NCBI RefSeq assembly: GCF_014805825.1
Contig: NZ_CP061941.1
Coordinates: 2,604,001-2,668,000 of the forward strand
Direction of reading: 5' to 3'
From: Marinomonas algicola
GTDB lineage: Bacteria; Pseudomonadota; Gammaproteobacteria; Pseudomonadales; Marinomonadaceae
DNA: 64,000 nucleotides
In this document: positions 34,117 through 43,540 of the stretch, piece after piece
Layout of the letters: the number at the start of each line of letters is the position of its first letter
Position numbering within the stretch: the stretch's first letter is position 1
Notes under the pieces: model-generated
What the model was told of the DNA's origin: nothing
Database searches by the model: none
The model's input: the letters and a program-made list of their open reading frames with translations, nothing else
Made by a program: the position numbers and the translations under genes

Positions 34117-34845
34117 CTATTTTTCTAATATATTTAAATACATTTTTATAACATTATCCCAACCAAGATCTAAAGATTCAATTGTTAATGCATGACCTAT
34201 TGATACCTCTGTAATAAGTCCGTTTTCACAAAACTTACCCACATTTTTTAAATCAAGATCATGCCCAGCATTAACATCTAAGCCAGCCTCTTTTGCCGCA
34301 GCGGCGGCCTCTGTATATTGAGTTAAGCATTGACTCTCTGCTTCTGTTGCAAACGCATTGGAATACGCTTCGGTATACAACTCCACCCTATTAGCACCAA
34401 TATTTTTGGCCATAATCATATTTTCTGGATCTGGGTCCATAAACAATACAACTCGAATGCCTTTATCTTTTAATTTACCAATAATAGGCCTGAGAACATC
34501 TTGGTCTCGACCCAAATTCCAACCATGATCGGAAGTAAGTTGGTTTGGGTCATCAGGCACTAATGTGCATTGATCTGGTACAACATCCAATACAACTTTC
34601 AGAAAGTGATCATCAGGAAAGCCCTCAATATTCAACTCTTTACCCGGATAACGAGCCACCAGACTTTTCAGGTCATACGCATCTTGATAGGTTGCATGAC
34701 GCTGGTCTGGGCGGGGATGGATTGTCAAACCGAATGCACCAAGCGATAGGACACGCTCTGCCATAGTGACCATATTAGGGTAATCACGTCCACGAGAATT
34801 TCGTAACAACCCGATTTTGTTAAGATTTACACTCAAATGCGTCAT
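34117..34845 (-). CDS. pdxJ: Pyridoxine 5'-phosphate synthase
   Basis: Condenses 1-deoxy-xylulose 5-phosphate with aminoacetone phosphate derivative to make pyridoxine 5'-phosphate, the last ring-forming step of DXP-dependent vitamin B6 synthesis. Family blocks: LSVNLNKIGLLRNSRGRDYPN, LTIHPRPDQRHATYQD, LNIEGFP, TLVPDDPNQLTSDHGW, VNAGHDLDLKN and EVSIGHALTIESL. Among PdxJ proteins it looks like the variant with NLNKI at the start and DPNQ in place of the usual DVPLRP-type segment; activity is still expected. No other B6 gene is nearby. Confidence 0.9.
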   Translation of the reverse strand: MTHLSVNLNKIGLLRNSRGRDYPNMVTMAERVLSLGAFGLTIHPRPDQRHATYQDAYDLKSLVARYPGKELNIEGFPDDHFLKVVLDVVPDQCTLVPDDPNQLTSDHGWNLGRDQDVLRPIIGKLKDKGIRVVLFMDPDPENMIMAKNIGANRVELYTEAYSNAFATEAESQCLTQYTEAAAAAKEAGLDVNAGHDLDLKNVGKFCENGLITEVSIGHALTIESLDLGWDNVIKMYLNILEK

Positions 34846-35033
34846 GTTTCACTCTCAAATAAATTTCCGCTAGTATAAAGTAATCTTCTAGATAATTTTA
34901 AGCTCTTTCTATTATCATACCCCTTTATCTTAAAATCAGGTTGAAAATCATCAATTTTAACCGCTTAATTGAACTATCTGACAAAGGTATTATCTTACTT
35001 TTTTTAAAACCTACTAAACAGACGAATTCATCC

Positions 35034-35873
35034 ATGAAAATTTGGTTTATCATTATTTTATGCCTTGCTTTAAGCGCTTGCTCTAGTCAGAAAAGTGAGA
35101 TTGATAAAAACGCTGAAATTGCTAAACGAGTAGCACAAACACCCAACCTCATCCTCCAGCACACCATTAAAGCTGAGCATTACCAACTGCATTATGTGAG
35201 TAACGGTAACGCCACCAAACCCAATATTTTATTTATTCACGGCACTCCAGGAAGCTGGTCATCTTTCGCTCGCTATTTCGAAGATCCTGACCTTATGAGA
35301 GACTACAACATAAACGCTTTAGACAGACCCGGTTGGGGGAAGTCATCTTACCCGACTAATCATTTCCCTAAATCCTTGTCGGAGCAATCTGTATTAATAG
35401 GCCCTTTACTGAAAGACATATGGGAGAAAAACAATACAAAAACACTCATTATTGGCCACTCGTTAGGCGGCTCTTTAGCGCCAAAATTGGCCGTGGATTA
35501 TCCCGAGTACATCGAAGGTGTATTAATATTAGCGGGGGATGTAGGCCCAAAACTAGCAGAAGCTCGCTGGTTTAACTTCGCATTGGATATTTTACCTGAA
35601 CAGTGGGTACCTAAATTTTGGTACAACGCCAATCAAGAAGTGCTTGAATTAATGCCGGAACTCGAAAAATTACAAAATCAATACAGCAAACTGGACATTC
35701 CTGTAACCTTCTTACAAGGCACTAACGATGATCTAGTAAGGCCCCAAAATGCCGAGTTTGCGCAATCTTTATTTCCAAGAATTAACGTTGTTTGGTTAGA
35801 TGGAGCAAGCCATATCATCAACTTAACGCATGAAAAAGAAGTTAAAAAAGCCATCCAAACGTTTTATCAGTAA
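35034..35873 (+). CDS. Alpha/beta-hydrolase lipoprotein
   Basis: Serine hydrolase of unknown substrate. The ATG at 35034 is chosen because it opens a lipoprotein signal (MKIWFIIILCLALSACSS, lipobox LSAC); the longer frame from 34941 would place an unlikely 31 residues before it. The ribosome-binding site is weak. Visible hydrolase motifs are the oxyanion segment FIHGTPGSW, the nucleophile elbow GHSLGGSL, a late Asp in LQGTNDDLVRPQ and His in GASHIINL. It gives about 279 residues. It is predicted to be attached to the outer or inner membrane facing the periplasm. Confidence 0.82.
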   Translation: MKIWFIIILCLALSACSSQKSEIDKNAEIAKRVAQTPNLILQHTIKAEHYQLHYVSNGNATKPNILFIHGTPGSWSSFARYFEDPDLMRDYNINALDRPGWGKSSYPTNHFPKSLSEQSVLIGPLLKDIWEKNNTKTLIIGHSLGGSLAPKLAVDYPEYIEGVLILAGDVGPKLAEARWFNFALDILPEQWVPKFWYNANQEVLELMPELEKLQNQYSKLDIPVTFLQGTNDDLVRPQNAEFAQSLFPRINVVWLDGASHIINLTHEKEVKKAIQTFYQ

Positions 35874-35932
35874 CACTCGTTTGTACAATAGTTCAAATCA
35901 GTACATAAAATAATGCTATCTAAGTAGGAAAT

Positions 35933-36616
35933 ATGACCCCTAAATATGAGCCTTTCGACGCTATTTTTAATAGAGCCGCGACTAGACATAATGGTGAAGC
36001 ATTTTTAAAACAAAGCTTATCCTATCCACTAACGTCCAATGAACTCGGTCGCATTAGCGATGATCGCTGGCTCGCGGCCATGACACAGAAAATTTTCCAA
36101 TCCGGTATTAACTGGCAAGTAGTAAGAAATAAATGGGAGGGGTTTGAAGACGTTTTTTTTGGATTTGACATCGAAAAGATGACGCTTATTCCCGATGAAA
36201 TGTGGGAAGAGAAAGCGAAAGATATCCGAATCATTCGTAATCTAGAAAAAGTGCTTACTATTCGAGACAATGCCCTAATGATGTACGAAGCACAACAAGA
36301 ACATGGTTCTTTTGCCAAACTCATTGCCGATTGGCCAAGTTCCGATATTACCAATCTATGGCGTTACTTAAAAAAACATGGCAAACGCTTAGGCGGTAAT
36401 ACTGGACCATATTCTTTAAGAGTAATGGGAAAAGACACTTTTTTACTCACAAGAGACGTAGAAGGCTATTTAAGAAACAGAGGTATTATTTCGACGGGCA
36501 GAGACACACAGGCCGCATTATTATCCGCCCAAGCGGCATTTAATCATTGGCATGATGAAAGCGGTCTGCCTTATTGTCAAATTAGCCAATGCATCGCTTT
36601 CAGCGTTAATGCTTAG
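35933..36616 (+). CDS. DNA-3-methyladenine glycosylase I family protein
   Basis: Helix-hairpin-helix base-excision glycosylase of the Tag family (227 residues). Matching blocks are DDRWLAAMTQKIFQSGINWQVVRNKWEGFEDVFFGFD and the later LAKLIADWPSSDITNLWRYLKKHGKRLGGNTG. The C-terminal Cys/His tail (FNHWHDESGLPYCQISQ) differs from E. coli Tag, so it may be a relaxed subgroup with other alkylated substrates. Likely single-gene unit. Confidence 0.8.
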   Translation: MTPKYEPFDAIFNRAATRHNGEAFLKQSLSYPLTSNELGRISDDRWLAAMTQKIFQSGINWQVVRNKWEGFEDVFFGFDIEKMTLIPDEMWEEKAKDIRIIRNLEKVLTIRDNALMMYEAQQEHGSFAKLIADWPSSDITNLWRYLKKHGKRLGGNTGPYSLRVMGKDTFLLTRDVEGYLRNRGIISTGRDTQAALLSAQAAFNHWHDESGLPYCQISQCIAFSVNA

Positions 36617-36688
36617 TAAAGCTTGATTTTCAAAAAACCACCCAAACATTAGAGTACAATCTAATTCCCCTTGTTAATGGAGCGCCTA

Positions 36689-37327
36689 ATGGCCGATTTT
36701 CGTATTGACATCATTTCTGATTTTGTCTGCCCTTGGAGTTACCTTGGGTACAACCGTTTGAAACAAGCTATTGATCAACTCGGTGATGACTATCGCTTCG
36801 AGATAAAATGGCAACCCTTTGAACTACACCCAGATATTGAGACCCAAGGCGTTGAACGAGAACGCTATTTGGGAGAAAAGTTCGGTAGTTTAGAAAAGTT
36901 AACGGAAGCCACCCATGCACTCCAGCAAATAGGTATTGAAGAGGGTATTCAGTTTAACTTTACTGATAAAGATATTTTACCGAATACATTTTCGGCCCAC
37001 AGATTAATCATGATAGCCAATAAAAGCGGCCTAAGTACGCAACTTGCCCTTGCGCTTTATAACGCTTATTTCACTGAAGGCAAAAACATAGGTGATATTG
37101 AGATATTAACAGATATTGCCAAAAACATTGGTATGAAGGAAGAGGATATCGAAGAAGCGTTTACTGAAAAGTCAAAGTTAATCATAGAGAAAAAGATCAA
37201 ACGCTTTCAAGAGATTGATATTCTGTCTGCACCAACCTACGTTATCGATGATAAATTCATGATTCATGGCGCTCATACTCCGGATTCCTTTTTTAAGGTC
37301 CTTACGGACATTGCAAAAAATAGATAA
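36689..37327 (+). CDS. DsbA-family (FrnE-like) thiol oxidoreductase
   Basis: A 212-residue cytoplasmic DsbA-like protein; no signal peptide. The active site is CPWS (FVCPWSYLGYNRL), that is CxxS with one Cys, as in FrnE and 2-hydroxychromene isomerase-like members. Other blocks: KWQPFELHPDI, NTFSAHRLIMIANK and SAPTYVIDDKFMIHGAH. The ATG at 36689 has GGAG 6 nt upstream; an in-frame upstream start is less likely. A strong bidirectional terminator follows. Confidence 0.85.
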   Translation: MADFRIDIISDFVCPWSYLGYNRLKQAIDQLGDDYRFEIKWQPFELHPDIETQGVERERYLGEKFGSLEKLTEATHALQQIGIEEGIQFNFTDKDILPNTFSAHRLIMIANKSGLSTQLALALYNAYFTEGKNIGDIEILTDIAKNIGMKEEDIEEAFTEKSKLIIEKKIKRFQEIDILSAPTYVIDDKFMIHGAHTPDSFFKVLTDIAKNR

Positions 37328-37336
37328 TAGGCCATT

Positions 37337-37380
37337 AAAAATGCGATGACACTGTTAGCAAACAGTATCATCGCATTTTT
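37337..37380. terminator. Bidirectional terminator between the DsbA-like gene and parC
   Basis: Twenty-bp stem with one mismatch (37337-37356 with 37361-37380) and a 4-base loop. The arms end in A5 and T5, so it works for both convergent transcripts. Confidence 0.9.
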
Positions 37381-37404
37381 CTAAACATGGCGTAATTCAA
37401 TTTT

Positions 37405-39690
37405 TTATGTTAAATCTGAATTGGCTTGAGCGCTCTTACCTTCTCCTAATTTCACTTCAAAAAGATCAACCCGTTGGAACCCTCTAGGTAGTTTCAGTCC
37501 TCGTCGTCCTCTTTCACCTCGATACTCTTCAAGGTCTTTTGCTGTCATAGATAAAAACCTTTTACCTGAGTGAGCCAATAATAAGTCTTCAGCAAGGACA
37601 CTGGTTACTAACTGAACAAACTCTTCTCGCGATGCCGCTCTGACCGCTGGAATACTCAGCATTTTATTCCCTTTACCTTTTGACATCTGAGGTAAAGAAC
37701 TTGCTTTAAACACCAGCATTCTACCTTCATTAGACACGACAACAATGTCACTATTTTCAGGAGAGGCCACTTTAATTGGCTGTACTACCTGCGACCCAGC
37801 AGGTAAGGTCAAGGAGGCTTTACCCGCTTTGTTTTTCGCATGCAGGTCACCTAATCTTGCAATATAGCCATACCCCGCATCACTTGATATCAAATAATAG
37901 CTGTCATCAGAATCTAACATTGCCGCCACTATATGCGTTTCTTTTTCTAAGCTTATACGCCCAGTGATCGGTTCACCTTGCCCCCTAGCCGAAGGTAACA
38001 AGTGCGCCTTGAGTGAATACGTGCGTCCATTCGACGCGAATAATATCAAGGTTTGGTTTGACCGACCTTTGACAGAAAGAGAATACTCATCACCAGATTT
38101 ATAACTCAATCCTGCCACATCAAGATCGTGACCTTTGCCTGCTCTTATCCAACCCTGTTTAGATAACACAACGGTAATTGGGTCATTAGATAACAAATCT
38201 TCTTCACTAAATGCTTGAGACTCTTTACGATCAACAATCGGTGTCCGCCTATCGTCTCCATGCTGATCAATCGCTTCTTGAATTTCTTTTGTGATCAATT
38301 TTTTCAATTTAGTGTCAGAAGACAATAAACCTTCAAGTTGCTTTCTTTCTTTTTCTAATTCGTCTTGCTCAGCGCGAATGCGCATTTCTTCTAACTTAGC
38401 GAGATGGCGAAGCTTTAACTCTAAAATAGCTTCCGCTTGAATGTCTGTGATACCAAATCGTGCCATAAGTACAGGTTTTGGCTTCTCTTCAGTACGAATA
38501 ATCTCTATTACTTCATCAATATTCAGAAAAGCGACTAACAAACCTTCTAAAATATGCAGTCTGTTATTCACTTTATCCAATCTAAATTGTAAGCGTCTAC
38601 GGACCACATTAATTCTAAAACGAAGCCACTCAACAAGAAAAGGCTTCAATCCTTTCACTTGAGGCAAACCGTCAAGACCAATTACATTCATATTTACACG
38701 ATATGAGCGCTCTAGATCGGTCGTTGCAAATAAGTGCGTCATAACCGCTTCAGTATCAACACGATTAGACTTTGGAACTATAACCAACCTGGTTGGATTT
38801 TGATGGTCTGATTCATCCCTTAAATCCACAACCATTGGCAATTTTTTAGCCTGCATTTGTGCTGCAATTTGCTCAAGTATCTTATTGCCAGAAACTTGAT
38901 GCGGCAATTCATTGATAACAATATCACCCTCTTCAAGAGAGTACTGCGCTCTTGCTTTAATTTGTCCTTTACCCGTTTCGTATAGCTTTTTCAGATCGGC
39001 TTTGGAAGTGGTTAACTCTCCTCCCGTTGGAAAGTCAGGTCCTTTTACAAAATTAAGTAAATCATCTAACTCAGATTTAGGATTATTTAATAAGTGTATA
39101 CAGGCATTACCCACTTCCCTCAAATTATGAGGGGGAATGTCTGTGGCCATACCCACCGCGATTCCCGTTGTGCCATTTAATAGAAGATTCGGCAACCGGG
39201 CTGGTAATACGGAAGGTTCGTTGAGCGTTCCATCAAAGTTAGGTACCCAGTCCACCGTACCCTGTGCGACTTCTCTTAATAACACATCAGCGTACTTAGA
39301 AAGACGAGACTCCGTATAACGCATGGCGGCAAATGATTTAGGGTCATCTGGTGCTCCCCAGTTACCTTGACCATCGACCAGAGGATAACGATAGGAGAAT
39401 GGTTGAGCCATCAACACCATTGCTTCATAACAAGCACTGTCACCATGAGGATGAAACTTACCAAGTACATCACCGACCGTTCTCGCCGATTTTTTATACT
39501 TAGCAGAGGCTTTTAAGCCCAACTCACTCATAGCGTAGACAATTCGTCTTTGCACTGGCTTTAAGCCGTCACCAATATGTGGCAAAGCCCTATCTAAAAT
39601 GACGTACATAGAGTAATTTAAATACGCTTTTTCGGTATAATCACGTAACGAAAGCGTTTCGTTTTCTTCAAAATTTTGCAACTCAGACAA
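37405..39690 (-). CDS. parC: DNA topoisomerase IV subunit A
   Basis: DNA-cutting subunit of topoisomerase IV, separating daughter chromosomes. The catalytic Tyr lies in AAMRYTESRLSKYADV. The quinolone-resistance region reads HPHGDSACYEAM, with Ser and Glu at the positions usually mutated, i.e. the susceptible type. The C-terminal beta-pinwheel domain includes the GRGQGEP-like box variant ARGQGEPI. Only TTG starts are available: TTG at 39690 with AGGA 7 nt upstream (761 residues) or TTG at 39708. I prefer the former. parE is not adjacent. Confidence 0.95.
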   Translation of the reverse strand: MSELQNFEENETLSLRDYTEKAYLNYSMYVILDRALPHIGDGLKPVQRRIVYAMSELGLKASAKYKKSARTVGDVLGKFHPHGDSACYEAMVLMAQPFSYRYPLVDGQGNWGAPDDPKSFAAMRYTESRLSKYADVLLREVAQGTVDWVPNFDGTLNEPSVLPARLPNLLLNGTTGIAVGMATDIPPHNLREVGNACIHLLNNPKSELDDLLNFVKGPDFPTGGELTTSKADLKKLYETGKGQIKARAQYSLEEGDIVINELPHQVSGNKILEQIAAQMQAKKLPMVVDLRDESDHQNPTRLVIVPKSNRVDTEAVMTHLFATTDLERSYRVNMNVIGLDGLPQVKGLKPFLVEWLRFRINVVRRRLQFRLDKVNNRLHILEGLLVAFLNIDEVIEIIRTEEKPKPVLMARFGITDIQAEAILELKLRHLAKLEEMRIRAEQDELEKERKQLEGLLSSDTKLKKLITKEIQEAIDQHGDDRRTPIVDRKESQAFSEEDLLSNDPITVVLSKQGWIRAGKGHDLDVAGLSYKSGDEYSLSVKGRSNQTLILFASNGRTYSLKAHLLPSARGQGEPITGRISLEKETHIVAAMLDSDDSYYLISSDAGYGYIARLGDLHAKNKAGKASLTLPAGSQVVQPIKVASPENSDIVVVSNEGRMLVFKASSLPQMSKGKGNKMLSIPAVRAASREEFVQLVTSVLAEDLLLAHSGKRFLSMTAKDLEEYRGERGRRGLKLPRGFQRVDLFEVKLGEGKSAQANSDLT

Positions 39691-39785
39691 GGACTTATCC
39701 TTTTTCAATTTTCTTTATATCTATACTATAAAGAATGCCACTAGATAGCAGCAACTTTAATATAAACTATATCAATAACGAAGTG

Positions 39786-39816
39786 ATTGAATTCATGTTA
39801 AACAACATGATTCAAT
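39786..39816. promoter_or_regulatory. Inverted repeat in the parC/bicupin intergenic region
   Basis: ATTGAATTCATGTT pairs with AACATGATTCAAT (one bulge) across 4 bases. No T-run follows, so it looks more like an operator than a terminator. It lies between the divergent parC and bicupin genes. Confidence 0.35.
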
Positions 39817-39953
39817 AACCATTCGGACAACCATCAGGTTTAAATGCATGTATGCCACCCATAGACCCTAAAAACGCGCCTGCCCACAAAACGACAATAA
39901 TGAATCCAATTGGCCAATCAGGAACTAAAAACCTATTATGCCATTGTGAGAGC

Positions 39954-40577
39954 ATGAACATCTACCAAGAACATTTCTTTCAGAATGAAGTGCAACAACG
40001 CTTTTATCGTTTTACGACAGATTGCTACTTATTTGTGCTTGATGGTCAAGCATTTCTTCAAAACCAAAACCAAGAATGTACCATTAAGCCGAATCAAGGG
40101 GTTTGGTTAGAGGCCGAAAGTAATAACAAGCTGGTACCACTCAGTAACCAACTCAATTGCTTACTTGTCAAAGTGAGGGGGGCTCCACTCGACACGCCAT
40201 TTAATGAATACATGAGAGTTCAATCTACCGGTACAGCCAATAAGTCTCTTACGGCATCAAACAACAATCAATGGGTCCTATCTGAACACCCTAATGTGAA
40301 AATAGAAGTCGAATTACTGCCTGAACAGCATAATGAACCATTACACTATCATCGTTTTGCTCAACAGTTTATTGTTAGCCTAACCGACACAATAACAATA
40401 ACGCAGCCAGAGCGCGAAACCACCTTGTCACCCAAAGAGGGTCTACTCATATTGGCCAAAAGCAAACATAAAATAGTCAATAACAACGCTCATTCGGCTC
40501 AAATTTTGAACGTTTATTCCCCCAGAGCCAAACACGATAAAGTACTTGTTCTAGGCAAAAAGCATACTCCAACATAA
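39954..40577 (+). CDS. Bicupin-like protein of unknown function
   Basis: About 207 residues that look like two cupin barrels: the first around YLFVLDGQAFLQNQNQECTIKPNQGVWLEAES, the second around VELLPEQHNEPLHYHRFAQQFIVSLTDTITITQPERETTLSPKEGLLILAKSKHKI. The second has the HYH and a late His as possible metal ligands; the first lacks them. The start is uncertain: the ATG at 39954 opens the recognisable domain, but earlier in-frame ATGs exist at 39900 and 39852. Function not recognised; a regulator, isomerase or storage role cannot be told apart. Confidence 0.65.
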   Translation: MNIYQEHFFQNEVQQRFYRFTTDCYLFVLDGQAFLQNQNQECTIKPNQGVWLEAESNNKLVPLSNQLNCLLVKVRGAPLDTPFNEYMRVQSTGTANKSLTASNNNQWVLSEHPNVKIEVELLPEQHNEPLHYHRFAQQFIVSLTDTITITQPERETTLSPKEGLLILAKSKHKIVNNNAHSAQILNVYSPRAKHDKVLVLGKKHTPT

Positions 40578-40600
40578 AGTAAGAGCAATCTAGTCTTAGT

Positions 40601-41500
40601 TTATCTAAGCGTTAATGCAGTAAGAATGTGATCTTCCCAATTACCTGCTATTTTCAAGTAATTACGTGCCTTACCTTCTTCTTCAAACCCTAGACTACGA
40701 AGTACCATCGCACTTTTCTGATTATGTGGCATATAGTTCGCCATAATGCGATTAATGTTCATTTCTTCATTTAGGTATTTTATACCTGCGGCAAGCGTTT
40801 CCTTCATATAACCTTGACCTTGGTATTTTTCACTAACACTGTAACCAAGGTGACATGCTTGAAAAACCCCACGAACAATTGCAGAGTAATTACTGTATGC
40901 CAAAATTTCAGACTCACTTTTATCCAATAAACACAATACAAGCCCTTTATCTTTTCGAAAGTCTTTTTGCATTTCTGCAACCCTTAATTCCGCCGTTTCC
41001 ATACTGTAATAGCTTTCGTGCCTCAAAGGCTCCCAAGGCTCAAAAAATGCTTTGTTCTCTTTTACATAGGCGTGTAATAGGGGCGCATGCTGCTTTTCTA
41101 ATAACATCAACGTGCCGCGATTGGTGGGCATCTTCGGTATTTTTTGCCTTAGTAGGTCGCCATCTAAATTTTTAAAGCCATATTCTCGCTCAACTTTTAC
41201 TACCTTGACATCATAAGACTCATACCAAAATTCTTTACTCATTGACTGCACACGCGCATGAAAAGTATGCTCTTTCCATGCACGAATGCTCGCTAAATCT
41301 TTCCAATAAGAAATTAAAATTTGAATATCATCGGTAGCCGTCTCAACGCCTAAAAACCCTTCTTGAATCGATGCCAGATCGATCATCTTATCAAGTAACA
41401 CACTGTGCATAAGTTCAGATTGAATCAGTTTACTTGTGAAAATCACGGCATAATAAGGCAGGGGTGGTTTTTCATTATATAGTGTCACTGTGATGTCCAT
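40601..41500 (-). CDS. Fusion of ABM-like domain and RimJ-type GNAT acetyltransferase
   Basis: A 299-residue protein with two parts. Residues about 1-110 look like an antibiotic-biosynthesis-monooxygenase (ABM, dimeric ferredoxin-like) domain: PYYAVIFTSKL, GFLGVETATDDIQILISYWKDLASIRAWKEHTFHARVQ. Residues about 125-299 are a GNAT of the RimJ/RimL type: FEPWEPLRHESYYS, LGYSVSEKYQGQGYMKETLAAGIKYLNEEMNINRIMANYMPHNQKSAMVLRSLGFEEEGKARNYLKI. The acetyl-CoA loop QGQGYM is intact. Substrate unknown. Possibly co-transcribed with aguB upstream (98 nt gap). Confidence 0.8.
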   Translation of the reverse strand: MDITVTLYNEKPPLPYYAVIFTSKLIQSELMHSVLLDKMIDLASIQEGFLGVETATDDIQILISYWKDLASIRAWKEHTFHARVQSMSKEFWYESYDVKVVKVEREYGFKNLDGDLLRQKIPKMPTNRGTLMLLEKQHAPLLHAYVKENKAFFEPWEPLRHESYYSMETAELRVAEMQKDFRKDKGLVLCLLDKSESEILAYSNYSAIVRGVFQACHLGYSVSEKYQGQGYMKETLAAGIKYLNEEMNINRIMANYMPHNQKSAMVLRSLGFEEEGKARNYLKIAGNWEDHILTALTLR

Positions 41501-41598
41501 TCAATAAAGTAAATTAACCTGTTACAAACAAAAAACACTTAACATCATCAAAACCGTTGTGAACCTACAATACGGTAAGCCCACAACACTTTAAGATG

Positions 41599-42480
41599 TT
41601 AAATCTCCCACGTTTGTCCTGACCCTGCAACAATGGAGTCATACTTCTCTGGTCTTCTATCCCGGAACAAACCAAAAGAGCGTCTTTCATGTTGAATGGC
41701 TTTAAGGTCATAAGACGCATATAAAATGGTCTCTTCTGAACGGCCTGCCTCAGCAATTTTCTCGCCCGTTCCATTGGTCATAAAGGATGATCCATAAAAC
41801 TCAATAAAGCTGTCCTCTCCGAACTCTTTACCAACTCGATTTGCCGCAATGACAGGCGTCATGTTGGCAGCGGCATGTCCTTGCATAGTTCGCTGCCAGT
41901 GATCCTTACTGTCTAAGTCAGGATAAGGTGGCTCAGAACCAATTGCCGTTGGATAAAAAATCAGTTCAGCCCCTTTTAGCGCTAAAGTACGAGCCAGCTC
42001 TGGAAACCATTGATCCCAACAAATACCACAACCGATACGACCAAACTTAGTATCCCATACTTTAATTCCTGTATTACCTGGTGTGAAATAGTACTTTTCT
42101 TGATAACCAGGACCATCAGGAATATGTGTTTTACGATACAGATCTAATAGACTGCCATCCGCATCAATCATAACTAAAGAGTTATAGAAAGCCTGCCCAT
42201 CTCTTTCAAAAAAGCTAATGGGTAAAACAACCCCCAGTTCTTTTGCAAGCCGTGACATTCTCGTTACCACTTCACTTTCTTTAAGCGATTCCGCCCACTC
42301 AAAGAATTCTGGCTTCTGATCAATACAAAAGTAGAACCCAGCAAAAAGCTCTTGCAGTAAAATAATATTGGCTCCATTTGTTGCCGCCTCACGAACTTTA
42401 CTTTCAGCTTTTGCAATATTGTCTGATTTATTGTTGCTAACGGACATTTGAATGCATGCCACTTTAACTAAAGAGCTCAT
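41599..42480 (-). CDS. aguB: N-carbamoylputrescine amidase
   Basis: Nitrilase-fold hydrolase converting N-carbamoylputrescine to putrescine, CO2 and ammonia. The ATG at 42480 starts MSSLVKVACIQMSVSNN, the standard N-terminus; a longer frame would overlap aguA. The catalytic triad is visible: Glu in LLQELFAGFYF, Lys in YRKTHIPDGPGY, Cys in GCGICWDQWFPE. It has 293 residues. It directly follows aguA (1 nt), completing the agmatine-to-putrescine route. Confidence 0.95.
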   Translation of the reverse strand: MSSLVKVACIQMSVSNNKSDNIAKAESKVREAATNGANIILLQELFAGFYFCIDQKPEFFEWAESLKESEVVTRMSRLAKELGVVLPISFFERDGQAFYNSLVMIDADGSLLDLYRKTHIPDGPGYQEKYYFTPGNTGIKVWDTKFGRIGCGICWDQWFPELARTLALKGAELIFYPTAIGSEPPYPDLDSKDHWQRTMQGHAAANMTPVIAANRVGKEFGEDSFIEFYGSSFMTNGTGEKIAEAGRSEETILYASYDLKAIQHERRSFGLFRDRRPEKYDSIVAGSGQTWEI

Positions 42481-42481
42481 G

Positions 42482-43525
42482 TTATTCCTCCACATGTTCA
42501 TGTAACGCAGGCTGCTGCATGGTAATACAATGGATTCCACCGCCACCTCTAAAAATTGGCAAAGCAAATACAGGCACTATCTCACGCTCAGGAAAGACGT
42601 CTCTGAAAATAGCCAGTGCCTTTTCATCATTAGGATCATTGAAAATAGGAACAATAACCGCGCCATTAGCAATATAGAAGTTTATATAAGATAAAGGCAA
42701 TGGCTGCTCGTTCCATAATTGCGGCGTTGGTTGCGGAATTTCGACTATCTCTAATGAACGCCCCTTAGCATCTACGGCGTTTTCCAAAACCGCTTTATTT
42801 TTCGCGAATACAGCGTAATTAGGATGATCTATATCCTCTGTTGACATAGTAATAACCGTTCCGGGCTTTACAAACGCAGCGATAACATCGACATGGCCAT
42901 CCGTATCCACATCACCATAAACTCCCTCTTCTAACCAGACAATTTTCTCGGCATTAAACGTTTGCTTTAACATTAACTCGATTTCATTTTGAGAAAGATG
43001 AGGGTTACGATTTTCATGTAACAAACATTGCTTAGTTGTTAGCAATGTTCCCTCACCATCAAAATGCACACTGCCTCCCTCCAAAATCATATCCATCGAT
43101 TCAAACGAATTAATTTGATCATTGATCTTTAACGCTTTCATAACATGTTCAGCAATCTTTTGATCATATGTATAAGGAGAAAACTTCTCTCCCCAAGCAT
43201 TAAAATTCCAGTTAATAGCGTGCAATTTTTCATTGGCCGACACCATAAAGAGTGGCATAACGTCTCTCGCCCACGAGTCATCAACTTCTTTTACAAAAAA
43301 ATCGATCTTGGGGGCCATATCGACAAACCGTTGAGAGACTTCGTCAAATAAGTCAGGCCTAACAATTATGGTTACAGGCTCAAAGCGCACAATCGCACGA
43401 ATAACATCTTCGTAACTTTTGTTCGCTAATTCTTCCTGCCCTTCCCATATTTCAGCTCTACAGGGCCAAATCACCCATGTTCTTGAGTGACGTTCCCATT
43501 CGGCAGGCATTCTAAAACCAATCAT
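42482..43525 (-). CDS. aguA: Agmatine deiminase
   Basis: Converts agmatine to N-carbamoylputrescine plus ammonia. Family blocks: RMPAEWERHSRTWVIWPCRAEIW, DSWARDVMPLFMV, LEGGSVHFDGEGTLLTTKQCLL, DTDGHVDVIAAF and the catalytic Cys segment FRGGGGIHCITMQQPA at the C-terminus. The start is taken as the ATG at 43525 with GGTGG just upstream; the ATG 5 codons later is an alternative. It lies between speA (15 nt) and aguB. Confidence 0.95.
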   Translation of the reverse strand: MIGFRMPAEWERHSRTWVIWPCRAEIWEGQEELANKSYEDVIRAIVRFEPVTIIVRPDLFDEVSQRFVDMAPKIDFFVKEVDDSWARDVMPLFMVSANEKLHAINWNFNAWGEKFSPYTYDQKIAEHVMKALKINDQINSFESMDMILEGGSVHFDGEGTLLTTKQCLLHENRNPHLSQNEIELMLKQTFNAEKIVWLEEGVYGDVDTDGHVDVIAAFVKPGTVITMSTEDIDHPNYAVFAKNKAVLENAVDAKGRSLEIVEIPQPTPQLWNEQPLPLSYINFYIANGAVIVPIFNDPNDEKALAIFRDVFPEREIVPVFALPIFRGGGGIHCITMQQPALHEHVEE

Positions 43526-43540
43526 AACAACCACCAATGA

